Shown piece by piece: positions 8,574 to 17,890 of a DNA stretch of 44,719 nt (positions are counted from its first letter, which is position 1; every line of letters begins with the position of its first letter). The notes beneath the pieces were generated by a model. That model searched no databases, was not told the DNA's origin, and saw only the letters and a program-made list of their open reading frames with translations. This stretch comes from Alphaproteobacteria bacterium (GTDB lineage Bacteria > Pseudomonadota > Alphaproteobacteria > Rickettsiales > UBA998), in assembly GCA_004293935.1 (NCBI GenBank), contig RDZH01000023.1:1-44719 (forward strand). The letters are read 5' to 3'. The position numbers and the translations under genes are program-made.

Positions 8574-10562
8574 ATGACATATGCACATTCTTCAGTTTCT
8601 ATTCGTTCTATGGCAAATGCTGTGCGCGCCCTTTCTATGGATGCCGTAGAGAAGGCTAATTCTGGTCATCCGGGGATGCCTATGGGGTTTGCGGATGTTG
8701 CTACCGTCTTGTGGACGGAATTGCTACGTCACAATCCTGATGTTCCGCAATGGCCGAATCGGGATCGCTTTATTTTATCGGTTGGGCATGGTTCAATGCT
8801 GCTTTATTCTCTGTTGCATTTAACGGGGTATGCAGACATGACAATCGAAGAATTGCAGCGTTTTCGTCAATTAGGTTCAAAAACCTGTGGTCATCCTGAA
8901 TATGGTCATGCTGCAGGCATCGAAACCACAACAGGGCCTTTGGGGCAGGGGCTTGCCAATGCTGTGGGGATGGCACTTGCTGAGCGTAGAATGCGTAGCT
9001 TGATGGGTGAAGATATTATTCATCATCACACCTATGTTGTGGTTGGTGATGGGTGCTTAATGGAAGGCATTGCGCAGGAAGCCTTGTCCTTTGCGGCGCA
9101 TCAAAAACTCGATAAACTGATTATTTTGTTTGATGATAATGGTATCACGATTGATGGTTCAACCTCGCTTGCTACTTCAGAAAATCATTGTGCGCGCTGC
9201 CGTGCATTAGGTTTTGATGTGCATGAAGTCGATGGTCATGATCCCGTTAAAATTACGGAGGCTTTGTTCAAAGCACGTGCAAGCGATGCCCCTTCATTTA
9301 TCGCGTGTAAAACAACTATCGCCTATGGTGCGCCAACGAAAAAAGGCACATCTTCGAGCCATGGATCACCCTTGGGCAAAGATGAAATTGCTGGAGCGCG
9401 TGAGGCACTTGATTGGAATTACGCACCTTTTGAAGTCCCGCAAACTATCTATGATGCGTGGCGTGAAAGCGTGCAGGATAATAAGCGTGATTATGATGCA
9501 TGGTGCGAACGTTATGCGGCACTTCCAGAAGAAAAGCGCGCTGATTTTGAGCGTCTTATGTCGGGAGCATTGCCCCATGCTTGGGTTGCAGCATTAGAGG
9601 AAATGAAAGAAGCTACATGCGCGCAGCCTGTGAATGAGGCGACACGTCAGTCTTCTGCAAAAATATTGGAAATTCTCACTGCCCATATTCCTGAACTCAT
9701 AGGAGGATCAGCGGATTTAACAGGTTCAAACTTAACGAAAACTTCTGCATTGGAAGGAATGACTCCTGCTAAGCCTGATGGACGCTATGTCTATTACGGT
9801 ATCCGTGAACATGCTATGGGGGCGATCATGAATGGTTTGGCACTCTATGGTGGGTGTATAGCGTATGGCGGCACATTTCTTGTGTTTGCTGATTATATGC
9901 GCCCTGCCATGCGTTTGAGTGCCTTAATGAATCTTGGTGTTATTTATGTGATGACGCATGATTCGATTGGTGTTGGAGAAGATGGACCAACACATCAACC
10001 GATTGAGCATCTTGCCTCTTTACGTGCGATGCCGCATCTGAATGTCTTTCGTCCTGCGGATCGCATCGAGACGATTGAAGCGTGGGCATTAGCGATTGCA
10101 GCGCGTACTAAGCCTTCAGTTTTGGCATTAACACGGCAAGCATTGCCACAGTTGCGTTATGAGTATGCGCAAGAAAATAAGGTGGCGTATGGTGCGTATG
10201 CTTTACGGCAATCAGACGATGATCGCGCCGTGCTTGTTGCTACGGGTTCGGAAGTCTCTCTTGCTATAGAAGCCTATGAACTATTGCAGCAAATGGGCGT
10301 TCATGTGCGTGTCGTTTCTATGCCATGCATGGAATTATTTTTTGAACAAACAGAAGAATACAGAACCTCGCTGATCCCGCAGAATCTTCCAGTTGTCGGT
10401 ATTGAGGCCGCCTGCTCCTTTGGGTGGCATCGTATCTTGGGTGCGCGTGGGGCGTTTGTTGGTTTGGATCATTTTGGAACATCTGCACCTGCTAAGGATG
10501 TGTATCGCCATATGGGGCTTACATCACAAGCCGTAGTGCGTGCAGTGCAAGAGCTTATTTAA
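8574..10562 (+). CDS. tkt: Transketolase
   Basis: A 662-residue thiamine-diphosphate enzyme that moves two-carbon units between sugar phosphates in the pentose phosphate pathway. The ATG at 8574 gives the standard family length and N-terminus (ANAVRALSMDAVEKANSGHPG); a TTG at 8532 would add 14 unusual residues. Cofactor motif GDGCLMEG is near residue 155, and the pyrimidine-domain glutamate is in YGIREHAMG near residue 410. DSIGVGEDGPTHQP is the phosphate and substrate loop. It is followed 20 bp downstream by gapA, so both probably share a transcript. Confidence 0.96.
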   Translation: MTYAHSSVSIRSMANAVRALSMDAVEKANSGHPGMPMGFADVATVLWTELLRHNPDVPQWPNRDRFILSVGHGSMLLYSLLHLTGYADMTIEELQRFRQLGSKTCGHPEYGHAAGIETTTGPLGQGLANAVGMALAERRMRSLMGEDIIHHHTYVVVGDGCLMEGIAQEALSFAAHQKLDKLIILFDDNGITIDGSTSLATSENHCARCRALGFDVHEVDGHDPVKITEALFKARASDAPSFIACKTTIAYGAPTKKGTSSSHGSPLGKDEIAGAREALDWNYAPFEVPQTIYDAWRESVQDNKRDYDAWCERYAALPEEKRADFERLMSGALPHAWVAALEEMKEATCAQPVNEATRQSSAKILEILTAHIPELIGGSADLTGSNLTKTSALEGMTPAKPDGRYVYYGIREHAMGAIMNGLALYGGCIAYGGTFLVFADYMRPAMRLSALMNLGVIYVMTHDSIGVGEDGPTHQPIEHLASLRAMPHLNVFRPADRIETIEAWALAIAARTKPSVLALTRQALPQLRYEYAQENKVAYGAYALRQSDDDRAVLVATGSEVSLAIEAYELLQQMGVHVRVVSMPCMELFFEQTEEYRTSLIPQNLPVVGIEAACSFGWHRILGARGAFVGLDHFGTSAPAKDVYRHMGLTSQAVVRAVQELI

Positions 10563-10582
10563 CTATTATTGACGGAGAGATT

Positions 10583-11605
10583 ATGGTAACGATTGGTATA
10601 AATGGTTTAGGGCGTATTGGGCGTTGCGTGCTGCGCGCATTGGAGGAGCAAGGCTTTTCTGATATTAAAGTAGGTGCGGTGAATGATCTTACCCCCGTGG
10701 AAAGCATTGCGCATTTGTTGAAATATGATTCAGTACATGGGCGTTTTACTGGCGGTGTTGAAGTTCAAGGCAATCAGATTACCTTCGGTTCACAGCGTTT
10801 TCCTGTTTTGTCTGAGCGCAATCCTGAAGCGATTGGTTGGGATAAATATGGTGTTGATATTGTGTTGGAATGCACAGGAATCTTTACATCGATTGATAAA
10901 TGTGGTGCGCATATCAAAGGGGGCGCAAAGCGTGTGATCCTTTCTGCTCCGCCAAAAGATGAGATGAAAACCGTTGTGTTTGGTGTCAATCATGCCACGA
11001 TTCTTGCAAGCGATGCGATTATTTCTAATGGTTCATGCACGACAAATTGTTTAGCACCGTTGGCAAAAGTTTTGAATGACACGTTTGGCATTGAAAGCGG
11101 CTTTATGACCACCATACATTCTTACACGAATGATCAGCCAGTGGTTGATGCAGGACATGCCGATTTGCGCCGTGCGCGTGCTGCGGCTATGTCGATGATT
11201 CCAACCAGCACGGGTGCAGCAAAGGCACTTGGTGCAGTATTGCCTGAATTGAATGGCAAGCTCGATGGAACGGCGGTGCGTGTGCCAACACCGAATGTAT
11301 CTCTTGTGGATTTAACCTTTACTGCAAGTAAGCCACTCAGCAAAGAAGCGATTGCACAGGCGTGCATTGATGCCGCTCAAGGATCAATGCAGGGCATTTT
11401 AGGCGTGACAACAGAGCCGTTAGTATCTATTGACTATACACATAACCCAAATAGCAGCACGGTAGATTTAACATCTATTTTTGTGGTGAATAAAACGATG
11501 GGTCGGATTGCTTCGTGGTATGATAATGAGTGGGGATTCTCTTGCCGTATGCTTGAAGTAGCGCGCTATTTAGCAAACGGAGCGACGGCACGTGTCGCCG
11601 CATAA
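10583..11605 (+). CDS. gapA: Glyceraldehyde-3-phosphate dehydrogenase, type I
   Basis: A 340-residue enzyme that oxidises glyceraldehyde-3-phosphate with phosphate and NAD(P)+. The Rossmann start GINGLGRIGRC is at residues 5-15, the catalytic Cys152 lies in SNGSCTTNC, and the activating His follows in TTIHSYTNDQ. WYDNEWGFSCRM is the C-terminal signature. GGAGAG precedes the ATG. No pgk follows; the next gene is an ABC permease that may start within the last codons of gapA. Confidence 0.96.
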   Translation: MVTIGINGLGRIGRCVLRALEEQGFSDIKVGAVNDLTPVESIAHLLKYDSVHGRFTGGVEVQGNQITFGSQRFPVLSERNPEAIGWDKYGVDIVLECTGIFTSIDKCGAHIKGGAKRVILSAPPKDEMKTVVFGVNHATILASDAIISNGSCTTNCLAPLAKVLNDTFGIESGFMTTIHSYTNDQPVVDAGHADLRRARAAAMSMIPTSTGAAKALGAVLPELNGKLDGTAVRVPTPNVSLVDLTFTASKPLSKEAIAQACIDAAQGSMQGILGVTTEPLVSIDYTHNPNSSTVDLTSIFVVNKTMGRIASWYDNEWGFSCRMLEVARYLANGATARVAA

Positions 11606-12392
11606 AGTGCCATTGATGCAGGGCAACACCCCAAATTGGATTGGGGTGTTGACGGTCTATCATCGTGAAGTGTGGCGTTTTTCTAAGGTGTGGAATCAGA
11701 CGCTTATTTCTCCGATTATTTCGACCTTATTATTTCTTGCGGTGCTAACCCTTGCGATGGGAGAGAATAAGCGCACTGTAGGTGATCTGCCCTTTGATGT
11801 TTTTGTTGCTCCGGGGCTTGTGATGATGGCTGTGGTGCAGAATGCTTTTGCTAATTCGTCATCTTCCTTAATGCTGGCAAAGATTCAGGGTGTGATTATT
11901 GATATTCTTATGCCCCCTCTGAAAGGATGGGAAATTACTCTTGGCATTGTTGCGGGTGGCATTACCCGTGGTTTGGCTGTGGGGGTAGGGGTGATGCTGG
12001 CAATGTATGTGTTTGTACCATTTACTATCTATTATCCCTTCATTGGGTTTTATTATGTTGTCATGGCAAGTATGATGTTGGCTTTGCTTGGTATGTTGGG
12101 CGGTATTTATGCACAGGGCTTTGATCAGCTCTCTGCTTTTACCAATTATCTCGTGACTCCGCTTTCTTTTCTTTCAGGAACATTTTATTCTATTCAACAA
12201 TTACCGCCTTTTTGGCAGAATATAAGCTATTATAACCCATTTTTTTATATGATTGATGGCTTTCGTTTTGCGCTGACGGGTCATAGTGATGGTGATGTTT
12301 TTGTGGGCATGATCCTACTTGCGGTAGTGAATATCGTCTTATCATGGATCGTACAGCGTTTATTTTCGCAAGGGTGGCGATTACGGAGTTAA
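11592..12392 (+). CDS. ABC-2 type transporter permease
   Basis: A membrane protein of 266 residues from GTG 11592 (overlapping gapA by 14 bp) or 258 residues from ATG 11616. It has six membrane helices and the ABC-2 signature region (SFLSGTFYSIQQLPPFWQNISYYNP split over residues 195-220). It resembles YadH/NodJ-type exporters, which work with a separate ATPase. No ATPase gene is adjacent or elsewhere in the window, so its partner and substrate cannot be named. Start choice is uncertain because the upstream region is coding. Confidence 0.85.
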   Translation: MSPHKVPLMQGNTPNWIGVLTVYHREVWRFSKVWNQTLISPIISTLLFLAVLTLAMGENKRTVGDLPFDVFVAPGLVMMAVVQNAFANSSSSLMLAKIQGVIIDILMPPLKGWEITLGIVAGGITRGLAVGVGVMLAMYVFVPFTIYYPFIGFYYVVMASMMLALLGMLGGIYAQGFDQLSAFTNYLVTPLSFLSGTFYSIQQLPPFWQNISYYNPFFYMIDGFRFALTGHSDGDVFVGMILLAVVNIVLSWIVQRLFSQGWRLRS

Positions 12393-12400
12393 CGATCCAT

Positions 12401-12505
12401 ATGTATTTAGACTTGCCTTTTGATGTAAGCGTGCTATGGTATGATGCTTTGAATTCTGGCGATATTATCACTATGGATGATGATCGTCTAATGATACTAG
12501 ATTAA
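12401..12505 (+). CDS. Possible 34-residue peptide upstream of purL
   Basis: ATG at 12401 opens a 34-codon frame (MYLDLPFDVSVLWYDALNSG and an acidic tail with MDDDR) that fills most of the gap between the permease and purL and stops 12 bp before the purL start. No ribosome binding site is convincing. It could be a small gene, a leader peptide or chance. Confidence 0.25.
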   Translation: MYLDLPFDVSVLWYDALNSGDIITMDDDRLMILD

Positions 12506-12517
12506 TGATGAGTTTTT

Positions 12518-14725
12518 ATGGGGCAGACTGTGCAGAAACAACCGCATGATGTAAATGAATCCGTGGCATTAGAACATGGTTTAACGAAAGAAGAATATCA
12601 ATCGATTCATGAAATCCTTGGAAGAGTACCGAATCTTGTGGAATTGGGGATTTTTTCGGTGATGTGGAGTGAGCATTGTTCCTACAAAACGACGCGCAAA
12701 TGGTTGTCGCAATTACCAACCACTGGGGCGAAAGTGATTTGTGGTCCCGGAGAAAATGCAGGGGTTATCGATATTGGTGACGGGCAAGCGGTGATTTTCA
12801 AAATGGAAAGCCATAATCACCCGTCTTTTATTGAGCCTTATCAGGGGGCAGCAACGGGCGTGGGCGGTATTCTTCGCGATGTGTTCACTATGGGAGCGCG
12901 TCCGATTGCACTCATGAATGCTTTGCGTTTTGGTGCGCCCACTCACCCGCGTACAAAGCATTTGGTCTCTGGCGTGGTGCGTGGCATTGGTGGATATGGA
13001 AATTGCGTTGGCGTTCCTACTATTGGTGGAGAAACCAATTTTGATGAAGCCTATAATGGTAATATTTTAGTGAATGCGATGGCAGTAGGCTTAGCGGATC
13101 AAGATAAGATTTTTTATTCTGCGGCGGCGGGTCTTGGGAATCCTGTCGTCTATGTCGGAGCGAAAACGGGGCGTGATGGCATTCATGGGGCAACCATGGC
13201 ATCTGCGGAGTTTGATGAGAACTCCGAAGAAAAACGCCCAACCGTGCAAGTGGGTGATCCCTTTACAGAAAAATTGCTGATTGAGGCGTGCTTGGAATTG
13301 ATGCAAACTGATGCCGTGATTTCCATTCAAGATATGGGCGCGGCAGGTTTAACCTGTTCTTCACTTGAAATGGCGGGTAAAGGTGGTTTAGGCATTGAAT
13401 TAGTGCTGGATGATGTGCCGCAACGTGAAACGGGTATGACACCCTATGAGATTATGCTCTCAGAAAGCCAAGAACGGATGTTGATGGTGTTGCGTCCAGA
13501 TAGCGTAGAGATGGCATATGCTATTTTCCGCAAATGGGATTTAGATTTTGCGACGATTGGTACGCTTACCGATACGGGAAGAATGGTGCTGAAATGGCGC
13601 GGTGAGGTGGTAGGCGATATGCCGATTGCGCCTATTTCAACAGCGTCTCCTGTGCTTGATCGCCCCTATCAGATTGTCTGCGCGGATGAAGCCTTGCCCG
13701 CATGGTCAATCAAAGAAACGTCACTCACTGATGTGATGAAGCGCATGTTGGCGTTGCCTGATCTGGCAAGTAAACGCTGGATATGGGAGCAATATGATCA
13801 TCGCGTGATGAATAATACGATTGTGAAGCCGTCATGCGATGCATCGGTTGTGCGCATTCAAGGGATGAGCAAAGGGCTTGCTATCAGCACAGATTGCACC
13901 CCACGTTATTGCAAGGCTTCCCCTTTTGAAGGTGGAAAACAAGCGGTTGCTGAATGTTGGCGTAACATTATTGCAACGGGGGCAGAACCTATTGCGATCA
14001 CGAATTGCTTGAATTTTGGTAATCCTGAAAAGCCTGAAATTATGGGGCAGTTGGTTGGTTCGTTGCAAGGGATGGCAGAGGCGTGCCGTGTGTTGGATTT
14101 TCCTGTCGTCTCGGGCAATGTATCGCTTTATAATGAAACCAACGGTGCATCTATTTTACCAACTCCTGCCATTGGCGGGGTCGGTGTTATTGCGGATGTA
14201 GAAGATGCGATTACCATTGGCGTGAACAAAGCAGGTGATGTTTTGATGCTTGTTGGTGAGACGAAAGGGCATTTGGGGGCATCGTTATTTTTGCGTGATG
14301 TCGCACAAGTGCGTGCGGGTTTGCCTCCTAAAGTCGTGCTGGAACAGGAACGATTACATGGGTTGTTTGTACGCAAATTGATTTTGAAGGGTCTGATTTC
14401 TGCGTGCCATGATGTATCAGATGGTGGCTTGATGATTGCTATTGCTGAAATGGTGATGGCAGGTGGCATGGGTGCAACCGTGAACCTTCCTTATAAAAAT
14501 AATGCATGGGCGATGTTGTTTGGTGAAGATCAAGCGCGTTATGTACTTGCTGTTCCGCCATCCTCGGTTGCATCGGTGCAAACATGGGCAGAAGAACAGA
14601 ACGTGCCGTGTGCGGTGATTGGTGCGGTCGGAGGTGGTAGCTTGATCGTGAATCAAGAAACTATTGCAACGGTAGCAGAATTGCGCACGATGCATGAAGC
14701 GTGGATGCCTCAATTTATGTCTTGA
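12518..14725 (+). CDS. purL: Phosphoribosylformylglycinamidine synthase subunit II
   Basis: A 735-residue enzyme, the length of the short PurL that works with PurS and PurQ. It makes formylglycinamidine ribonucleotide using ATP and ammonia in purine synthesis. Conserved segments are [11 protein letters not shown] near residue 48, MESHNHPS near residue 92, [14 protein letters not shown], and SCHDVSDGG (here ACHDVSDGG) in the second half. Both AIRS-like halves are present. purS and purQ are not in the window. The TG-rich upstream DNA has no clear binding site. Confidence 0.96.
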   Translation: MGQTVQKQPHDVNESVALEHGLTKEEYQSIHEILGRVPNLVELGIFSVMWSEHCSYKTTRKWLSQLPTTGAKVICGPGENAGVIDIGDGQAVIFKMESHNHPSFIEPYQGAATGVGGILRDVFTMGARPIALMNALRFGAPTHPRTKHLVSGVVRGIGGYGNCVGVPTIGGETNFDEAYNGNILVNAMAVGLADQDKIFYSAAAGLGNPVVYVGAKTGRDGIHGATMASAEFDENSEEKRPTVQVGDPFTEKLLIEACLELMQTDAVISIQDMGAAGLTCSSLEMAGKGGLGIELVLDDVPQRETGMTPYEIMLSESQERMLMVLRPDSVEMAYAIFRKWDLDFATIGTLTDTGRMVLKWRGEVVGDMPIAPISTASPVLDRPYQIVCADEALPAWSIKETSLTDVMKRMLALPDLASKRWIWEQYDHRVMNNTIVKPSCDASVVRIQGMSKGLAISTDCTPRYCKASPFEGGKQAVAECWRNIIATGAEPIAITNCLNFGNPEKPEIMGQLVGSLQGMAEACRVLDFPVVSGNVSLYNETNGASILPTPAIGGVGVIADVEDAITIGVNKAGDVLMLVGETKGHLGASLFLRDVAQVRAGLPPKVVLEQERLHGLFVRKLILKGLISACHDVSDGGLMIAIAEMVMAGGMGATVNLPYKNNAWAMLFGEDQARYVLAVPPSSVASVQTWAEEQNVPCAVIGAVGGGSLIVNQETIATVAELRTMHEAWMPQFMS

Positions 14726-14777
14726 TCATTCGTGAAAATATTCTATGATTCTGGATATATCAATGTAGGGAGCTATC

Positions 14778-15008
14778 ATGCCATTACCAGCAGAAGAAAT
14801 GACAAAACGCATCAAACATGCCATACCTGATGCTCAGATTGAGTTAGTGGATTTAGCAGGGGATAATGATCATTGGCAAGTGACGGTCACATCTTCTTTG
14901 TTCAACAATATCTCACGGGTGAAGCAACATAAGATGGTCTATGATGCATTTGGTGCGGATATGGGAACGACACTTCATGCGTTGAGCGTACATACCAAAG
15001 TTGCCTAA
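14778..15008 (+). CDS. BolA family protein
   Basis: A 76-residue protein with the BolA fold, closest in form to the IbaG/YrbA group. The helix-turn segment HWQVTVTSSLFNNISRVKQHKMV and the invariant C-terminal His (ALSVHTKVA) match the family; the His binds the Fe-S cluster shared with a monothiol glutaredoxin. The partner grxD often lies next to bolA in alphaproteobacteria but is absent here; tatB follows with a one-base overlap instead. GGGAG precedes the ATG. Confidence 0.88.
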   Translation: MPLPAEEMTKRIKHAIPDAQIELVDLAGDNDHWQVTVTSSLFNNISRVKQHKMVYDAFGADMGTTLHALSVHTKVA

Positions 15009-15322
15009 TGTTTGAATTATCCTTCGGGGAAATTTTGGTGGTGGTACTTGTGGGGCTTGTGGTGCTTGGTCCAGAAGAGCTGCCCGTTGTTGCGCGTTCA
15101 GTTCGCCGTATGTGGCGTTCATTGCATCAAACGACTCATGATATTCAACAGCAAGTCATGCAGATCATCGACGACCCAGAAATGGAAGAACCGTTAAAGC
15201 CCGTCAGTTTGATTCGTGGTGATGATGGCACATATTATGAAGCCTATGATGTATCTGAGTTAGCGCATTATCGCACACCGCCTTCTACTCATGATACTAC
15301 GAAGGAATCACCCCATGAGTGA
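15008..15322 (+). CDS. tatB: Sec-independent protein translocase protein TatB
   Basis: A 104-residue protein with one N-terminal membrane helix, the hinge GPEELP and an amphipathic helix (VARSVRRMWRSLHQ), as in TatB. TatB binds TatC and recognises twin-arginine signal peptides on folded exported proteins. The remainder is polar and acidic. It overlaps bolA by one base and tatC by eight. No tatA is nearby, so the pore component is encoded elsewhere, as happens in many alphaproteobacteria, or TatB doubles for it. Confidence 0.9.
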   Translation: MFELSFGEILVVVLVGLVVLGPEELPVVARSVRRMWRSLHQTTHDIQQQVMQIIDDPEMEEPLKPVSLIRGDDGTYYEAYDVSELAHYRTPPSTHDTTKESPHE

Positions 15323-16073
15323 CGCGCCCATACTCACCAAGCATAATGTGGTATCGCATCTGACTGAGTTGCGCAATCGTATGCTGATTGGTCTTGCGGT
15401 GTGGATAGGTGCATCTATTGCGTGCTATCTGGTGGTGGAGCATGTGTTATATTGGTTGACGCTTCCGCTACAAGAGGCTTTTGCTAATCCGCAGGATAAA
15501 CGGCTTATCTTCACCAGCTTGCCTGAGGCTTTTTTGACCTATCTATCTCTTGCCTTTTTTGCGGGATTTCTTGTGGCGTTTCCTGTGCTTGCGTTTCAAC
15601 TTTATCGCTTTGTTGCTCCGGGGTTATACCGTCATGAGCGGCATGTCGTCTTGCCTTTTGTCATTGCTGCACCCCTATTATTTTATCTTGGGGCGGCACT
15701 TGCCTATTTTTATATTTTTCCTGCGGCATGGAAGTTTTTTGTCAGTTTTGAGCTAAGTGGGCAGGGGGGGGCATTGCCCGTCGAGTTAGAGGCAAAATTG
15801 GGGGAATATCTCAACCTTATCATGAGCATCATTTGTGCGTTTGGCTTGGCCTTTCAGCTTCCCATCATCTTATTATTGATGATTCGTGCAGGTATGATCC
15901 GTACTGCAACTCTACGATCGGGAAGACGCTATGCGATTGTGATTTTGTTGATTATTGCAGCATTTCTTACCCCACCTGATGTGCTTTCCCAGCTTGGGTT
16001 ATTTGCGGCACTTTATGCGCTCTATGAAGTGGCGATTGTGATGGGGCGGTATTATGAGCCACCTGCATCATGA
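15315..16073 (+). CDS. tatC: Sec-independent protein translocase protein TatC
   Basis: A 252-residue membrane protein with six helices that forms the signal-peptide receptor of the Tat pathway. The cytoplasmic N-terminal motif SHLTELRNRM and the loop FTSLPEAFLTYL match the family; FQLYRFVAPGLYRHER is the conserved first cytoplasmic loop. AAGGA lies 8 bp before the ATG at 15315; an earlier in-frame start at 15291 would be buried in tatB. It ends nine bases from the convergent SDR gene, with no terminator visible in the gap. Confidence 0.95.
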   Translation: MSDAPILTKHNVVSHLTELRNRMLIGLAVWIGASIACYLVVEHVLYWLTLPLQEAFANPQDKRLIFTSLPEAFLTYLSLAFFAGFLVAFPVLAFQLYRFVAPGLYRHERHVVLPFVIAAPLLFYLGAALAYFYIFPAAWKFFVSFELSGQGGALPVELEAKLGEYLNLIMSIICAFGLAFQLPIILLLMIRAGMIRTATLRSGRRYAIVILLIIAAFLTPPDVLSQLGLFAALYALYEVAIVMGRYYEPPAS

Positions 16074-16081
16074 TGTAGGTT

Positions 16082-16831
16082 CTATAGCTTATTGATAATC
16101 GAAAAATAGGCGCGATGCGGTAATAATCCTAATGTTTTCAAAACATAGGTAAAGCGTTTAGGGAAATGGATGTCATAATCCCCACGGCTCAAGCCCTTCA
16201 TAATGTACGTAGCAGCGTGATCGACGCTGATCATGCAGGGCATAGGGAAATGGTTTTTATCCGTCAAGCGTGTTTTCACAAAGCCTGGATTAATGATGTG
16301 GGTGGTGATGGCAGTTCCGTCAAGGTCAATGCGGAGATTTTCTGCCATATGAATCAGTGCTGCTTTGCTTAACCCATAGCCCATGGCGCGCGGAAGCCCG
16401 CGAAATCCTGCGACACTACCTACCAAGGCAATCGCCCCGTGATTGCGTGCCACCATATCAGGAAGCACATGATGCACGGCACGCACTGCTCCCATCAGAT
16501 TCACATCAATCATGGCTTGTACGTGCGCAAGGTCAAAGTCACGCGCACTCATCGGTTCATAAGCACCCGCATTGTAGAGCATCATGGTGATGGGGCGAAA
16601 TGATTGTGCTTGGGCGTATGCCTGCATTAAGGATGCATCATCCGTGACATCACAGAGAATGCAGCGCACCCGCTCAGGAGCGCGTGTCTCTAATGCTTCA
16701 AGCGGGGCGTGACTGCGACCACTTACCGAAATAGTTGCCCCTGCTTCAATCATACGGATTGCCAGTGCTTCCCCAATGCCATGGCTTGCCCCAATGAGCC
16801 AAATATGCTCCCCCTTCCAATCGCGCTTCAT
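16082..16831 (-). CDS. Short-chain dehydrogenase/reductase
   Basis: A 249-residue Rossmann enzyme. The NAD(P) motif GASHGIG is near residue 14, the structural motif NAG near residue 87, and the catalytic Ser (VGSVAG) and YGLSK lie near residues 138 and 152. The substrate is unknown. Its ATG overlaps the stop of the DUF3833 gene by four bases. SDR plus DUF3833 genes accompany CFA-synthase-like methyltransferases and photolyases in many proteobacteria, so a role in lipid modification or light stress is inferred from context. Confidence 0.88.
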   Translation of the reverse strand: MKRDWKGEHIWLIGASHGIGEALAIRMIEAGATISVSGRSHAPLEALETRAPERVRCILCDVTDDASLMQAYAQAQSFRPITMMLYNAGAYEPMSARDFDLAHVQAMIDVNLMGAVRAVHHVLPDMVARNHGAIALVGSVAGFRGLPRAMGYGLSKAALIHMAENLRIDLDGTAITTHIINPGFVKTRLTDKNHFPMPCMISVDHAATYIMKGLSRGDYDIHFPKRFTYVLKTLGLLPHRAYFSIINKL

Positions 16832-17358
16832 TCGTGTGACTCCTTAGTAAAGGCAATCTGTACTTCACCCACAGGCAAACCAAATTTGCGTAAATAGCTA
16901 CGATTCAACAGCACATTATCAGCGGTTAAATACATCCAATCATCAACGCTAAGCGCAATGGTTGATCCATCCTCTTGCTTATGGTTGAGGACATAATCAA
17001 AATTGACGGCATTACCATATTGGCTTCCTTTAGCGATACCTTTCACATCACCCGCCGTACCTTGGAAATGATGTTCATCGCTAAATTGTAGCGTCCATAC
17101 ACGCGTATCGGTTGTACCATCGCTGAAATGGAACACCTCATCAAGCGTGCCTTTATTCCCTTCCCACGATGCTTTGATGGTTGCGGTGAAATGGCGCGAT
17201 GGACGACCACGCCAATCATAAATCATGCCATGTGCTTTAAGCGTGCCATTGAGATATTCGCGTATATCAAGTTTTGGTTGCACATCTTTGAATGATTCGA
17301 CATCAGGTGCGCACGCAGTGAGTAGGGGAAGCAAGAGGAGAGTGCGTAGTAATTTCAT
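16828..17358 (-). CDS. DUF3833 family lipoprotein
   Basis: A 176-residue protein. The ATG at 17358, with AAGGAAC upstream, gives a clean lipoprotein signal with lipobox LTAC at residues 13-16; the longer frame upstream only reads through a REP-like repeat and is not used. The mature part resembles DUF3833, a lipocalin-like fold (GTLKAHGMIYDWRGRPSR near the start, WMYLTADNVLLNRSYLRKFG near the end). It is membrane-anchored and of unknown function, and regularly found with SDR, DUF1365 and CFA-like genes. Confidence 0.85.
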   Translation of the reverse strand: MKLLRTLLLLPLLTACAPDVESFKDVQPKLDIREYLNGTLKAHGMIYDWRGRPSRHFTATIKASWEGNKGTLDEVFHFSDGTTDTRVWTLQFSDEHHFQGTAGDVKGIAKGSQYGNAVNFDYVLNHKQEDGSTIALSVDDWMYLTADNVLLNRSYLRKFGLPVGEVQIAFTKESHE

Positions 17359-17453
17359 TGAGTTGTTCCTTATAAAAAATTGACATGCAGCAATAAAAGT
17401 GATACATATATTAGATGCATATTGAGTGGGATGATACGAAAAATCTTCCTGAA

Positions 17454-17524
17454 CGTCATTCCCGCGAAGGCGGGAATCCATAACGGGTGATAGTTACTGG
17501 ATTCCTGCCTACGCAGGAATGACG
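17454..17524. repeat. REP-like palindromic repeat, copy 2
   Basis: The outer arms CGTCATTCC and GGAATGACG pair perfectly, and each half holds a short hairpin (ATTCCCGC-GAAG-GCGGGAAT and ATTCCTGC-CTAC-GCAGGAAT). It is the best-formed of three copies. It lies upstream of the DUF3833 gene and just before the orphan brnA gene, at the break in the minus-strand operon. Confidence 0.8.
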
Positions 17525-17562
17525 GAATCTCTAGAGTGCCTAGAAATGTTCGTGGAAAAATT

Positions 17563-17883
17563 ATGGCTATCAATAAATATACAGGCAAAGAAGAATATAT
17601 TGCATATGACGATGGTACATCTGTGCTACTTGATGAAGATGATTCTCCGCCATTCACGGAAGAAGAATGGGAGAATGCCCCGAAAATTAAAGCATCAGAT
17701 TTGCTACCCCCCGCTTTCTTCAAGGTATTGGAAGAAAAACGTGTTGGCAGACCTGCAAAGCCAGATAAACGTAAGCAAGTTTCCATCCGCCTTGATCCTG
17801 ATTTATTGGAAGCATTCAAGGCAACAGGGGCAGGATGGCAAACGCGCATCAATGAGATATTACGCCAGAACATGCCGAAATAG
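17563..17883 (+). CDS. BrnA-like antitoxin without a toxin
   Basis: A 106-residue protein (115 from a GTG at 17536). The C-terminal segment KRKQVSIRLDPDLLEAFKAT followed by GWQTRINEILRQ is the ribbon-helix-helix signature of the BrnA antitoxin family, which represses its own promoter and binds the RNase BrnT. BrnT is normally encoded just upstream, but 17359-17562 holds only a REP-like repeat and no trace of it. The gene runs opposite to the surrounding operon and ends eight bases from the MFS stop, which suggests insertion. It may act as a stand-alone regulator or antitoxin relic. Confidence 0.8.
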   Translation: MAINKYTGKEEYIAYDDGTSVLLDEDDSPPFTEEEWENAPKIKASDLLPPAFFKVLEEKRVGRPAKPDKRKQVSIRLDPDLLEAFKATGAGWQTRINEILRQNMPK

Positions 17884-17890
17884 CAACAAT

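Noticed and set aside
17359-17481. N-terminal extension of the DUF3833 protein up to 17481
   Set aside because: The added 41 residues come from translating a REP-like repeat; the ATG at 17358 has a ribosome binding site and gives a proper lipoprotein signal.
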